Shown here: in pieces, positions 1-10,484 of the stretch
Layout: each line of letters opens with the position of its first letter
How positions within the stretch are numbered: the first letter of the stretch is position 1
From: Pyrenula massariospora
Lineage: Eukaryota > Ascomycota > Eurotiomycetes > Pyrenulales > Pyrenulaceae
DNA: 64,000 bases
Assembly: GCA_021030905.1 (NCBI GenBank)
Contig: JAGFMI010000006.1
Span: forward strand, 1,364,001 to 1,428,000
Reading direction: 5' to 3'
The notes under the pieces: generated by a model
The model's database searches: none
What the model was told of the DNA's origin: nothing
The model's input: the letters and a program-made list of their open reading frames with translations, nothing else
Position numbers and translations under genes: made by a program

Positions 1-2
1 GG

Positions 3-149
3 ATTCCACGCGTGGAGCCTATAGCTCGACCACGGTATCAACTCGAAGACGACGAGGAGGATGACGATGACGAAGGCGATCGATTGCAAGCTGCAGCGGC
101 TCAAGTCTATCGATCGGCCTCCCAACAGGGGCAGAGGGCAAAGGTTTAG
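3..149 (+). CDS. C-terminal end of an unidentified gene (5' part outside window)
   Basis: One plus-strand frame is open from the first bases to a TAG at 147-149. It encodes about 48 residues with a strongly acidic stretch (LEDDEEDDDDEGD) followed by an Ala/Gln/Arg-rich tail ending QRAKV. The other two plus frames stop within this stretch. An acidic low-complexity C-terminus is common in nuclear and chromatin-associated proteins, but nothing here identifies a family. It is a partial gene, and I cannot exclude a chance open frame. Confidence 0.4.
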   Translation: MPRVEPIARPRYQLEDDEEDDDDEGDRLQAAAAQVYRSASQQGQRAKV

Positions 150-923
150 ATTTTTTTATTCAGATGTGAAATTTCTTGGTGGAACTCTTCATGAAGCATT
201 TTCAAGGGCTATATTTGAAACTTCGATCTAGTCATTCCAGAATGTGTATGGATACGTACCGTACCGGAAGCGCTGTATCGGTCAGAAAGTAGGGGAGGTT
301 CTAATCCGATGTGTTGTTTCCAACCATGAACATGATTAATGCAACGAGGCCTCACGTATTCCCATATAGTTCCACACTAAGCTCTTGTTTATGAGAGGTT
401 TTTTGCTTTACCACCAGCTGAGATTCTTAGTTCCACACCCAGCCGACGAAGGTACGTACCTAAGGTATGACGGCTGGAGCGCTCCCTACTTTCCTAGCTT
501 TGCTCAGGGGAGCTTCCCCACCAACAAATATAGCGGGGCAAACCATTTGGGGGCGCTTTGCTTCCGGCTCTCCGCTCACTGCTTTCCCCGCCTCGCACTC
601 GCCCACTTATTACCGCCGCTCCAGACCTTTTATCTCGACGAAATGCCGACTACCAGCAACCGATGTCATCATGGAACCAAACAATCCTTAGAGAGACCAC
701 GCTGCACGGAATATTTCCGTGATACAAGGTAATCCTATGCCGTGATGCTTTGTAAATATTCAAGGTGAGTCTACGATATGTTTAGGTAACGGAATTTTGC
801 TCTGTCTTTGTCTCTTTACGTTCGATTCCTCCTTTCTACCCGTACCTTGCGTATCTATGAATTTCCGTGACATCAAAGATCGTTGAAACGCCAATCTCTA
901 AAGCTGTCCTACAACGCGCCACC
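150..923. other. intergenic region, 5' flank of the dioxygenase gene
   Basis: Short open frames (for example 385-732) lack family resemblance or splice continuity. The stretch probably holds the 3' UTR of the leftmost gene and the promoter and 5' UTR of the dioxygenase. I see no repeat or RNA gene. Confidence 0.5.
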
Positions 924-1986
924 ATGGATCCCTCAAAGGTCAAGGTCCCGCCCCTGATGAACCTAAGCGCCGACACAATAACTCCAAATACCATCCTCAT
1001 CAACTCCAACAACGACGACGAGCGCATGCGATGGCTGATGGAAAGACTGGTCGTGCATCTCCACGACTTTGCGCGCGAAACGCGCCTCAGCACAAAAGAA
1101 TGGATGGCTGGGATCGAATTCCTCACGGCCGTGGGACAAATGTGCAGCGACGTCCGACAGGTACATACTCTACCTCCCTGGTCTCATCCCCTAGCCTCAG
1201 ACGCTCTACTCTGACAACAAGAGCACTCCACAGGAATTCATCCTCCTCTCCGACATCCTCGGCCTCTCCCTCCTCGTCGACGCCATCGACCACCCCAAAC
1301 CCCCCAACTCCACCGACGGCACCGTCCTCGGCCCCTTCCACACCCACGAAGCCGCCCACCTCCCCGCCGGCGCCCTCATGTCCCACGACCCCCACGGCAC
1401 CCCCTGCCTCGTCCTCTGCACCGTCCGCGACACCCACGCCGCGCCCCTTGCCGACGTCAAGATCGACATCTGGGAGACCGATTCAGGCGGGAAGTACGAC
1501 GTGCAGCACCCGGACCGCGCCGGGCCGGACGGGCGCTGCGTCATGACCAGCGATGCTGAGGGCGTGTTTTGGTTTAAGGCGATCAAGCCGGTGCCGTACC
1601 CGATCCCGCACGACGGGCCGGTGGGCAAGCTGCTGCTGAGGCTGCACCGGCATCCGTATAGGCCGAGCCATATGCACTTCATGTTCGAGAAGGAGGGGTA
1701 CGACCATTTGATCACCGCACTGTATCTGCGCGGGGATCCGTACGAGACGTCTGACGCGGTGTTTGGGGTCAAGGATAGTTTGCTCGTCGATCTGTACAAC
1801 GTGGACAATGCGACGGCGGAGAGGTACGGGGTGGAGGAGGGGACGTTGCTGATGAAGTATGATTTTGTGTTGGTTACGGAGAGGGAGAGTGCGGATCTGA
1901 GGGAGCGGAAGAGTCGGGAGGCGTTGGATGGGCTGGGGAGGAAGTGTCGGTTTGTTGGGGGGTTGCCGGTGCCGGATGTGGATTGA
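924..1986 (+). CDS. intradiol ring-cleavage dioxygenase (catechol/hydroxyquinol 1,2-dioxygenase family)
   Basis: Predicted exons are 924-1160 and 1234-1986, giving 329 residues with one 73-bp GT-AG intron in phase 0. The ATG at 924 sits in a near-ideal context (gccaccATGG). An in-frame ATG at 867 would add 19 residues. The N-terminal helical part (DERMRWLMERLVVHLHDFARETRL) fits the dimerisation region of catechol and hydroxyquinol dioxygenases. The catalytic domain shows the non-haem Fe(III) ligands: Tyr in GGKYDVQ, Tyr in PYPIPHDGPVG, and the two His in RPSHMHF. The family inserts O2 between the two hydroxylated carbons of catechol-type rings and feeds the 3-oxoadipate route, usually in the cytosol. 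Length and domain order match fungal hydroxyquinol-type enzymes; exact substrate preference cannot be read from the sequence. Confidence 0.9.
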
Positions 1987-2393
1987 GTGGAGGCGTCCGA
2001 TGAAGGGGGGTATGATGTAGGATGATGATTACTCTGGCTGCAGGCTGTGGAGTGGAATTGGTTACTCCGTCTTTGGCCTCGTGCGAGGAGAGAACCTGGT
2101 TTTGAAGATGTCGTGATATGGATTATGTTCGCCTGCTTGTAGGTATATTAAGTCAGAAGGCGTACACAGGAAGTGGTAAGAGTCCCGATGCAGACGACAT
2201 TTCCTCTCTGGGAAGTACGCCAGGCTCAGATGTAATGCAACTAGTATTTTTCATGATGACCCGAGTAATGCTATCACAAAGCTTACTATGCAGGGTTCTG
2301 CCAAGGTTGTTCTGAAACCTCAAGCTGCTGCTGCACCTTGTTTTTACTTTATTCCGCCACTCCGTCCGGCTCGACGCCATCATCCGTCCCTCT
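1987..2393. other. convergent intergenic region between the dioxygenase and Rpl17
   Basis: About 400 bp between two genes that converge, so it should hold both 3' UTRs. Short frames on either strand show no family resemblance. Confidence 0.5.
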
Positions 2394-3256
2394 TCAACCA
2401 GCCGTAATCGCCCTCCTCACACTCGCCCCTCTCTGCCTCGCATTCAATCTCTGCTGCTCCTTCACCGCCGTCTCCGGACCCTTCTGCACAACCTCTTCCC
2501 CTTCCGTCAGGATAAGCTCAATATGACACGGGTTGCTCATGTATGGGTTGATGCGGCCGTGGGCACGGTACGTCCGTCGACGTTGTTTGGGTGCTTGGTT
2601 GACTTGGATGTGCTTGACGATCAGGTTGCCCGTGTCAAGGCCCTTGGAGTCGGCGTTTGCTTCGGCGTTCTTGAGGAGGGAGAGGAGGAATTCGGCGGAT
2701 TTGATGGGCCATCGGGCGCGGGAGACACCGAATTGCTTGCCTAGGAGTGAGGGAGTTAGCGTTGAGGTAGGATGAAAATTGAACGACAGCGCGACACTGG
2801 TGGGTGTCCACTGGGTCAAGTGATCTTGTCAAAGTTCCCCGGTTCATTGAATAACCAATAATGACACTCTGGGCTATGCCTTTCCCTGGTCTTTCTCAAA
2901 AAAAGTAATCCAGGACCCATCGATTGGGGTTATGTCCGTGTTCTGTGTCTGCTCACCTTGTGCGCTCCTTCCGGTACTCCCAGCGTACCGCCTCATCGGC
3001 ACCGCCTCTTTCTTCTCCATCACATTTTCTAGATATCTGACCGCTCGCTGAAACTTCCAGCCATTGATAGCCTGCGCAGTCTCGCGGGTGTTTTTAAAGC
3101 TGACGCGGAGGTAGGAGCCTCGAGACTTGGCGGATTTCGAGGTGTTGACCTCGTGCGCTGCGTAGCGGACCTAATTAGATAGATTTTAGCAGTTAATTCT
3201 TGATTGTAGAGTAAAGAAGCGGGAACTTTGCGACAGAAAAGAAAAACACGCACCAT
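2394..3256 (-). CDS. RPL17: 60S ribosomal protein uL22 (Rpl17)
   Basis: Predicted exons on the minus strand are 3256-3254 (the ATG alone), 3170-2957 and 2740-2394, giving 187 residues. The protein reads [10 protein letters not shown], then [54 protein letters not shown] and [16 protein letters not shown], which is uL22 throughout. uL22 binds 23S/25S rRNA and lines the peptide exit tunnel of the large subunit. Introns are 83 bp (directly after the start codon, gtgcgt...ttag) and 216 bp (gtgagc...ctag). The first coding exon consists only of ATG, a pattern common for ribosomal protein genes. A CCCTAGCCCTA element lies about 125 bp upstream. Length equals the usual fungal Rpl17 (about 184-187). 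Confidence 0.96.
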
Positions 3257-3754
3257 CTTGAACTGGGATCTGTGGGAGATGGTCCTTGTCGTCGGTGGAT
3301 GATGGTAGATTGGAGGCTCTGATGTTGCTTGCTTCTCGGTGCGAGGTGGAACAGTTGGCGCTAGTGAGGAAACAGATAGAAGCCCTAGCCCTACCAAAAT
3401 CTTGGCATTGGTTTTGCCTCTTCTAGAAATTTTTTGTTGATTACTTTCGATTGCAATTCACATCAACCTCATCCAAGGCCAAATTGTCGTAAACATGAAT
3501 TTAGCTCGTGATGTCAATGCCATACCTCAAGCCTGTTCACCTTCTGTATTGATGGATCTTGGGCTATCTAAGTTCACCTTTTATGTGTGCGCATATGTAA
3601 CTATTCCTTGTTGCTAACGCTTTGCACTTCCCTTTGCTGCTTTGTACACCTGGTCACTGTGCAATTACTGGGAGAATTGAGTCTCCCTTGTACCATTTCA
3701 TTTCGTTACCTTTAATGTGAAAAGCTCTGTTCCACTCAGAGCCGGTGGCATTAA
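3257..3754. other. intergenic region, Rpl17 promoter and dehydrogenase 3' flank
   Basis: Both neighbours are on the minus strand. The half near 3.3 kb should be the Rpl17 promoter and 5' UTR, and the part near 3.7 kb the 3' UTR of the dehydrogenase. Apart from the CCCTA element, no gene or repeat is visible. Confidence 0.5.
3381..3393. promoter_or_regulatory. CCCTA-repeat element upstream of Rpl17
   Basis: AGCCCTAGCCCTA lies about 125 bp upstream of the Rpl17 start codon. Telomere-like CCCTA motifs bound by Tbf1-type proteins are known in many fungal ribosomal protein promoters. That this copy works the same way is inference from its position and sequence. Confidence 0.35.
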
Positions 3755-4973
3755 TCATAAATTGCCGTTCTTCTCATTGGTAGGCCTGTGCATATTCGCC
3801 TGTTCAGGGATTGGCGTTACAAGCGTTCCATGATCAAGCCCGGATTCCAAATTTTGGAGTACAAGTAATTCCATTTCTCTCTGGGTCTCAAAGGTAGCGG
3901 TGCCGATATGTGGAAGTAAGACGACCTTTGGATTGTTCAACAGTCCTGGCTCAACTGCTGGTTCTTTCTCAAAAACGTCCAATCCTACAGAGGCAATTTT
4001 GCCTGACTCAATCGCATCAACCAATTCAGCTTCATTGATCAAGGCTCCTCTTGCGGTGTTGATAATGATGGCACCATCCTTCATCTTCGCAAGTTGTGGC
4101 GCTGATATGATGTGTCGAGTCTTCTCGTTCAAGGATAGATTGAGGCTGAGGACATCAGATCTCGCTAGTAGATCGTCAAAAGACACATAGGAAGCACCAC
4201 CCTCTTTCTGCGGGGGTAATCTCGAGCGGTTATGGTAGATGATCTTCATGCCAAAGGCCCGAGCTCGAGAGGCAACAGCCTGGTCGTTGTCAGCGGAGAG
4301 AATCCGAATGTATCAATCTAACATGCCTGCCCAATGCCACCCATACCCAAGATTCCCAGAGTCTTGTCCATTGGATCATGGCCAAGGCCAGTCTTGCCCC
4401 GCCACTTCCCTTCCCTGATCGCAGTGATAGGAATATGTATCTGACGCAGGGCCCCTATCAAAAGGAACATGGCTATGTCGGCAGTAGCATTGTTGACCGC
4501 AATGGGAGTGCTTGACACCAGGATACCTAGCAATTTAAGCTATTGATGGCAGCAATTGCGCCGTCATGTGTTACCTCTTCTCGAGCATGCCGGTACGTCG
4601 ATATTGTCGTACCCAGCACCGTTATGACAAATAAACCGCAAAGTTGTGGGTAGGTCATTGACAAGCTCCTGGTCAAACGGACCTGTGACCTGCAGAAACC
4701 TTCAGCGTCCTTCGGTAACCAATCCCAGATATATCACACTTCGGTTGACTGGTTCGAGCGATAAAGTCCCACAACATCGCTGTATTCTCCATCTTTGAGA
4801 AACTTTCGGAACTGCTCTGACGTCCCTTCTCGGAACTCCTAAGCGCCTTTGAGCACTCAATCGTCTCTTCAGACCGCCATTCCTACCTTCAAGGTATACT
4901 TCCGACCCAGAGATTTCCACTCATCATTTGAATGCGTCAGACCACCGATCAACAGGACGGCCGGTAAAGGCAT
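3755..4973 (-). CDS. D-isomer-specific 2-hydroxyacid dehydrogenase (glyoxylate/hydroxypyruvate reductase type)
   Basis: Predicted exons on the minus strand are 4973-4887, 4838-4740, 4689-4575, 4526-4327 and 4279-3755, giving 341 residues. The four introns are very short (47-50 bp). The last begins with GC (CAG|GCATGT) and ends ACCAG, a GC-AG intron with a GCTGAC branch-like site. The N-terminal catalytic half (CHNGAGYDNIDV) is followed by the NAD(P)-binding LGILGMGGIGQAV, the catalytic Arg in NTARGAL, Glu in DVFEKEP and His in LLPHIGTAT. The family reversibly reduces 2-oxoacids such as glyoxylate, hydroxypyruvate or 2-oxogluconate-like compounds. It is transcribed divergently from the polyol dehydrogenase at 5.8 kb and probably belongs to the same catabolic cluster. 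The substrate cannot be assigned. Confidence 0.9.
4280..4326 (-). other. GC-AG intron in the 2-hydroxyacid dehydrogenase gene
   Basis: Only a GC donor (CAG|GCATGT) joins GIGQ to AVASRARAFG without breaking the Rossmann fold. Nearby GT dinucleotides give the wrong phase. Length is 47 bp. GC-AG introns are a known minor class with a strong remaining donor consensus, which fits here. Confidence 0.75.
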
Positions 4974-5793
4974 CTCGCTGCAATCACAGATTCAGATCAG
5001 AAGAACACCATAGCGTGCTTGACATTCCAGGTGCTGCTCAAGAGCGTGGAATCTTAATCAGCTGCGAGTGGAGGTCAGCGGGCAGAGGCAAACACACGCC
5101 ATCTTTTCCTAGTTAAATCTGGAGCACCGTTTGCCGTCATGGTGCCAGTTTCAGTTGGCATTGGCTCTGAGGGGAGCTTGTGGAGAGCAGATCGGCTAAC
5201 GGATGACACGACCGTGACATCTAGGCCAAGTCTTTGTTATCAGGCGAGCAGCGTGCAGCCCGGATGGGGACTGAGCAGGTATTTAGCGTGCAATGTCTTG
5301 TGGAACGTGTGAAGCTGCCAGATGCAAGATGCCCCAGCCGTCGGCAATTGACTTTGGGGGTGGCACCGTTTCCGGCTGGCGGCGGCTCCAACGCCGGAAG
5401 ATGCCCGGACCCGCCGCTTGGGGTTTGTTTTCACTTCCCAATTTAAAAGCGGGCGTGTTGACCCTTTTCTGACCGCTCCATTGGCGTTAAGTTTATTACG
5501 AGCATTTCTCCCGTCAAACCCGACACCCGGAAGATGAATCTCGGCTCACAGGCATGCCCAAATAGGCATTTTATGGGTCTTGACAGGTCCCAACCACACA
5601 CGAGCCTGGCATTGCCCATGCTACTACTGATGGGACAGCAATAAGTCAATTTTCCTTAAGACGGCGTCCTTTTATTCATAGAGTGTCTCATGTTTCATTT
5701 CTACAGACCATCGGGAATCTTTTTCTAAATAGAAAATCTTTTGTTGCATTGTCATTCATTTGTATAAGACCAGGGTCGCATACAGCAAATATA
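4974..5793. promoter_or_regulatory. bidirectional intergenic region of the catabolic cluster
   Basis: This 820-bp region separates two divergent catabolic genes (start codons at 4973 and 5794) and should hold both promoters. It carries TCGGCTAACGG at 5192-5202 and several CGG triplets near 5.38-5.41 kb, which suit a Zn2Cys6 regulator. No coding frame here shows family resemblance. Confidence 0.5.
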
Positions 5794-7126
5794 ATGGGGA
5801 GCATCGATGCGCATTTCTCAGTGGAGACAGAGGCAGTCGTTCTTCATGGTGCCAAAGACCTTCAGTTTGTACGCTATTTGTTGCCCCCTCTTTTTGCTTA
5901 GCTGCTCATCGATGATGTCCTTCATGGATCGATTCTGACTATAGGTTGTGCAGGAGACGCGTCCCCTTGCGCCTCCTGCAACACAAGAAGTTCAGGTCGC
6001 GGTCAAGGCAACAGGCCTTTGTGGCTCAGATCTTCACTACTACCAGCACGGGCGTAATGGAACTTTCGTTGTACGATCGCCTTTGGTTCTCGGTCACGAG
6101 TCCGCGGGTGTTGTGACTTCTGTGTCCTGTTCATCAACTTTGAATGGCTCTACAAATTCGTCTCGTGTTGCAAAATCATCCCAAACTGCCGGATCGGAAT
6201 TGAGAGTGGGAGACCGGGTCGCACTAGAGGTAGGGATGCCGTGTCGGACATGCAACCTGTGTGTAGCTGGCCGCTACAACCTTTGTCCTTCTCTCGTCTT
6301 TCGCTCGTCCGCCAAGACATTTCCCCATGCTGATGGCACGCTTCAACGCTACATCAACCATCCAGCGTCTATGTGCCACAAACTACCGTCGAACGTTTCT
6401 TTTGAACAAGGAGCATTGGTGGAGCCGTTAGCTGTAGCTCTTCACGGTATTAGCCGGAGCATTTCCGGGGGCTCCGGTGGACAAGGCAATCCTGCAGGGA
6501 CTTCTGCCCTAGTCATCGGCGCCGGAGCCGTGGGACTGCTTGTCGCCGCAGCTTTGGCTATACATGGAGTTGCTGATATTGTTGTAGCCGATATTTCTGC
6601 CGCTCGCCTTGCTATTGCTGAGCAACTGGGCCTGGATTCTAGGACGGGTTATCGCCGCTTCAAGGTTCGGACAGTCCTATTGGAAAAACTTTCCCCGACA
6701 ACCGACACAGAGACAAAGATATCGAATGCTGCGTATCTTGCAGAGAATATCGTCAAAGTAGCGTCTATGGATGGAGGTTTTACTCGAGTCTTCGAATGCA
6801 CTGGCATGGAATCCTGCGTACAGCTTGGAATCTTTAGCGCAGCTACTGGCGGCAAATTGATGCTTGTGGGAATGGGGCAGCCGATCCAGACGCTCAATGT
6901 CGGAGCAGCCGCCTTGCGAGAAGTCGACGTTCTCGGTGTTTTTAGATACGCAAACCAGTACCCTCGAGCGATCAAGCTCTTCGCTAGTGGCCAGTTGGAT
7001 GGCGTCGCAGAACTTCTATGCACGCACGAAATCGCTCTGGAAGATGCGGAGAGAGCTTTCGAAATCAGTGCGAAGGGACAAGATGAGGAAGGGAACCCGG
7101 CGGTGAAGGTGGTCGTGGCGGCTTGA
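5794..7126 (+). CDS. sorbitol/xylitol dehydrogenase-like zinc alcohol dehydrogenase (MDR family)
   Basis: Predicted exons are 5794-5868 and 5945-7126, giving 418 residues; the 76-bp intron runs gtacgc...atag in phase 0. Catalytic zinc ligands are visible as Cys in GLCGSDLHYY, His-Glu in LGHES and Glu in LVEPLAVALH. The structural-zinc loop is CRTCNLCVAGRYNLC. The NAD-binding fold shows VIGAGAVGLLVAAAL followed by an acidic ADIS end of strand two, which favours NAD over NADP. These are the marks of sorbitol, xylitol and L-arabinitol dehydrogenases, which oxidise a polyol C2 hydroxyl to a ketose. Compared with typical family members (about 350-385 residues) there are extra segments after VTSVS and after QLGLDSRTGY. 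It diverges from the 2-hydroxyacid dehydrogenase gene and lies just upstream of a Zn2Cys6 regulator. Confidence 0.9.
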
Positions 7127-7656
7127 ACTGGAAGATTTTGCGAATTTGGGAGTATCTTTATGGATTGGCTACGGAGACTGGATTGAGACTGAGCATTATT
7201 ACACCTAATAGACAATGAGCCAATGCATTTCCGGTATTACGAGCTGTTTTCACCGATTCGGTAGCCGAGAACCATCCCAAGCCTCTGCTGACGAGAGCGG
7301 TCATCCTCCCGGTCACTGTCTGCTAGAACTGCACCCTTTCGCAGCACTTCCTGAACGAAGACCATCTTCAACTTGACTGCCAGGATCGCCCATCTTGAGC
7401 GGGCGAACACCGAGTACAGAGGGCGGTGCCTTCAACGGTCAACGTGGGGCGGGAGGAGTGGGTGGGGAAACAAGGCTGGATCCCGCCGACCCACTCGTTC
7501 CCCAAGCTTGAGCCGCCAAGCCGCGCCATGCCTGTCTCCCGCAGCCCACCGTATGGAGCGTTGCAGCGGGCTAGGTGTTTGCTTTTTCGATCAAAGGACG
7601 ACTGGGACAACCATGAACCATCACCTCAGGACTGCCTACTCGAGGATGAGGCGATC
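7127..7656 (+). promoter_or_regulatory. 5' flank of the cluster regulator
   Basis: The 530 bp between the polyol dehydrogenase stop and the regulator start carry the inverted form of the shared motif, CGGTAGCCGA, at 7259-7268. The reading frame of the regulator stays open upstream of the chosen ATG, so the true start could lie somewhat upstream. No other feature seen. Confidence 0.4.
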
Positions 7657-10116
7657 ATGTCGACGCCTGCAAAAAGCGTCTCGGCTCCCATGAAGAGGGT
7701 CTCGAGGGCTTGTGAGTAAAGCAACGACCCCGCAAGGCCCTTGCATTGGGATCAACGCTGACAGCCATTGGTCCAGGTTTTCGTTGCCGTTCAAGGAAGT
7801 CGAAATGCGATCTGTACGTCCACATGGGTGCGACACTGGTCGCCAAGAGCTATGACTAACTCAACCTCAGAGAGAGCTCCGGGGGCTCACCACCTTGCAA
7901 GCGCTGTGTAAAAGATGGCCATGAGTGCGTCTTGGGCACCTCGAATCGAGGTGGTGCTCGCATGCGCAAGAAACATACCAGCCTCACAAGCATCTCACCG
8001 CCATCTTCATCACCACTCAAGCACGAATTCTCGACTGAAAAAAGCCCTTCGGCTACTATCGGCTACACCCCGACCGTAAATGGAGCAACGCTCGCTTCTG
8101 CTTCGATTGATCCAACTGCGCCATCAGAACTCACCGAAGACGACGCCGCCTCAACTACAGATAGTGCTTTGCCTCCCGCTCTGCCTACCAACCCTTCTGA
8201 TGCATGGCAAAACTTGCGCGACCTACCAAATCATACCGACTCCCAGTCGTCCAGTCGCAACGAGGGCACATACATTGAGAATGGCCAAAGCATTGATGCC
8301 AATGGAGCTGGAACATTGTTCAGAGGTATAGCGTCTTATCGACTAGTCCGCGAAAGGCGCTTGGACCTTTCTCAGATCTCCACGCTGGTCTCGCACTATC
8401 ACCAGCATTACCACGCATACCTTCCACTAGTCCCTCGAAGCTTTTTCGACCCTGCCAACCTTGATTCGTTTGCTGCTGAAAATAAGCACCTTCTCACTGC
8501 GGTCTTGACAATAGCCTCGAAAGATTGTATCGAGACCAACTCGTATCTTCACGAATGCTGCTCAAGGTATATGCATGACCTGGTCTCAGGCATAGCCGCT
8601 GGCACTGATTGTGGCGTCGAAGCTGTCGAGGCTCTTCTGCTTCTAGCCGAATGGGAACCTCAAGGCCTTCGAGATCGAGCAGAGGCAGTAGGCAAAGGTG
8701 AGGAAGATCGTTCTGCCTGGATGCACGTGGGCACAGCCCTCCGAGTTGGCAACTTCCTTGGATTGGAAAGGACATCCTTTCGCCACGAACCGGCGGAAGA
8801 TGAGAGTACCCATAGCCGGAAAAGGCTTGCCTGGGCCAGTTGCTACATTTCTGATCGACTGATTTCTTTGCGCATCGGAAAGGGTTTCTGGGCTCGTGGA
8901 CCAGGACCTATGACTGGATTTGGCAGTAAAGACTTTCCATCACTCCAACCCATAGAAAAAGGCGACGAAGACTACGCTAGAATATTTCAGGCCAACCTGG
9001 ACTTGACGCAGCTTTATTCAAACGTTCATGATGTGCTTTATACGGGTCTGCGAACAAGCAGCCAGATGATGCTGAGAGGAGACTGTAAGTGTTTTAGTTT
9101 CATTGCCAATTTCGATCTTAGAACGGTCTAGACCAAGCCTTCTTTTCTCAATGCAATATAGAATACGTTTTCGCCGCTTTTATTCGTTAACAATTTCAAC
9201 AGATGTGAAACACATCGATGATTTCCGCACTTGTATCGCGCAATACGATAACAAGTGGGGCAACCTTGATTGTTCGCCTCATCTCAAGGCGACCCTGCAA
9301 ATGTCCTACGAATATCTTTGCCTCTACACAAACGCATTCGCTTTTCAGGCCGCCATATCACAAGCCTTAGCCAAAAAATCCGAAGGAGGTCAAGAGACGG
9401 GGCTTCGTGAATACATGAGGTCGGTCTTTGCCAATGTAGGCTCCATGCCCGACGCAAGATTCATTTTTGAGTCCGTTCGAGCCGCCAAGAGCTATTTGAT
9501 GGTCTTGAACGACACTGTCGATCCGGTGCAGTATCTCCGCTACATGCCGGTCAGATTCTATCTGTACACAATTTACTCCGCAGTCTTCCTCTTCAAAGCC
9601 CGCTCCTTTGGCGCCATCAAGCCCAACGAGGAACACGAGGTACGCCAGGCGATCCAAAAATCCGTCAGTCTCCTCAAGCGAGCCAGCATTAGCATCCAGG
9701 ACCCTGGGGCACGGTATTCACGCCTCCTGGAGCGCCTGTGGCAAAGACCAAAGACTTCCAGCCACCTCGTCCAAGTATCTTCCCCCGAGAACAAGTGGTC
9801 CGCCACATCGCCGCCTTCCGGGCCGCAATCCTCGGTGCCTACGTACCCGTCGTCTGTGAACATGTCTGAGACGAGCAGCCAGATGAATTTCAGCCCGGCG
9901 GAGATGATGCCCTCGTGGCTCGAGCTGCCGCAGTTCGCCAACTACGTCACCAGCGATCCGGGGATGTTCACGCAGATGCCCGGGAACGGGGGCTTGCAGA
10001 ACGCTGCGGTGTCCTCGCCGTTCCCGCAGAATGGGGGTGGAGGCGCGTTTTATCCGACGAATGGTTATGGGGTTCCGACGAGCTTTGACATGAATGGGAA
10101 TGCGTTGATTTTCTGA
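7657..10116 (+). CDS. Zn2Cys6 fungal transcription factor, probable regulator of the catabolic cluster
   Basis: Predicted exons are 7657-7711, 7777-7813, 7871-9084 and 9203-10116, giving 739 residues. The binuclear zinc cluster is assembled across three exons: Cys19, 22, 29, 40, 43 and 50 (CFRCRSRKSKC ... CKRCVKDGHEC), spacing C-x2-C-x6-C-x10-C-x2-C-x6-C. The first intron uses a strong GTGAGT donor that splits the Cys19 codon. Downstream are a Ser/Thr/Pro-rich linker and a fungal-specific transcription factor domain, seen in YHQHYHAYLPLVPRSFFDP, the helical SAWMHVGTALRVGNFLGLERT and KRLAWASCYISDRLISLRIG. The C-terminus is Ser/Pro/Gly-rich as in activation regions. Its place between sugar-metabolism genes suggests it controls them; this is inference. 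It is not close enough to a named regulator for me to give a symbol. Confidence 0.88.
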
Positions 10117-10484
10117 ACGAGCGTGACATACGTAACGGTAAAGCTTGACGAGAGCCTGGGCCTGGGTGGAAGCGCTGTCCTTTTTTTCCATTCGGGCGGT
10201 CGGGCGGTTGACAATATTTAGTCAATGGAAAACGTTCCCTTTCATTTGTGTATGTTTTTTATGGCTTCTTGGGTTTTTGTTTGTTCGTGTACTGTATATG
10301 GATGAGGTATCATGGACTATGTGAATTTGATTGCGACTAGCGCACAGAATAGGGTCGGGGATCTACGACGTGCGGCTTTTTTCTTTTCAATGGGAGGGAG
10401 CCGCGTGATGAGAGCGAGCTACATAGGTACTTGACGTAGAAATGAAATGCTTTTGATCGTGCATACAAGCTGGCTTTTTCACAT
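10117..10484. other. convergent intergenic region between the regulator and the dehydratase
   Basis: The neighbours converge here, so the 368 bp should be 3' UTR sequence from both strands. No gene or repeat was recognised. Confidence 0.5.
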
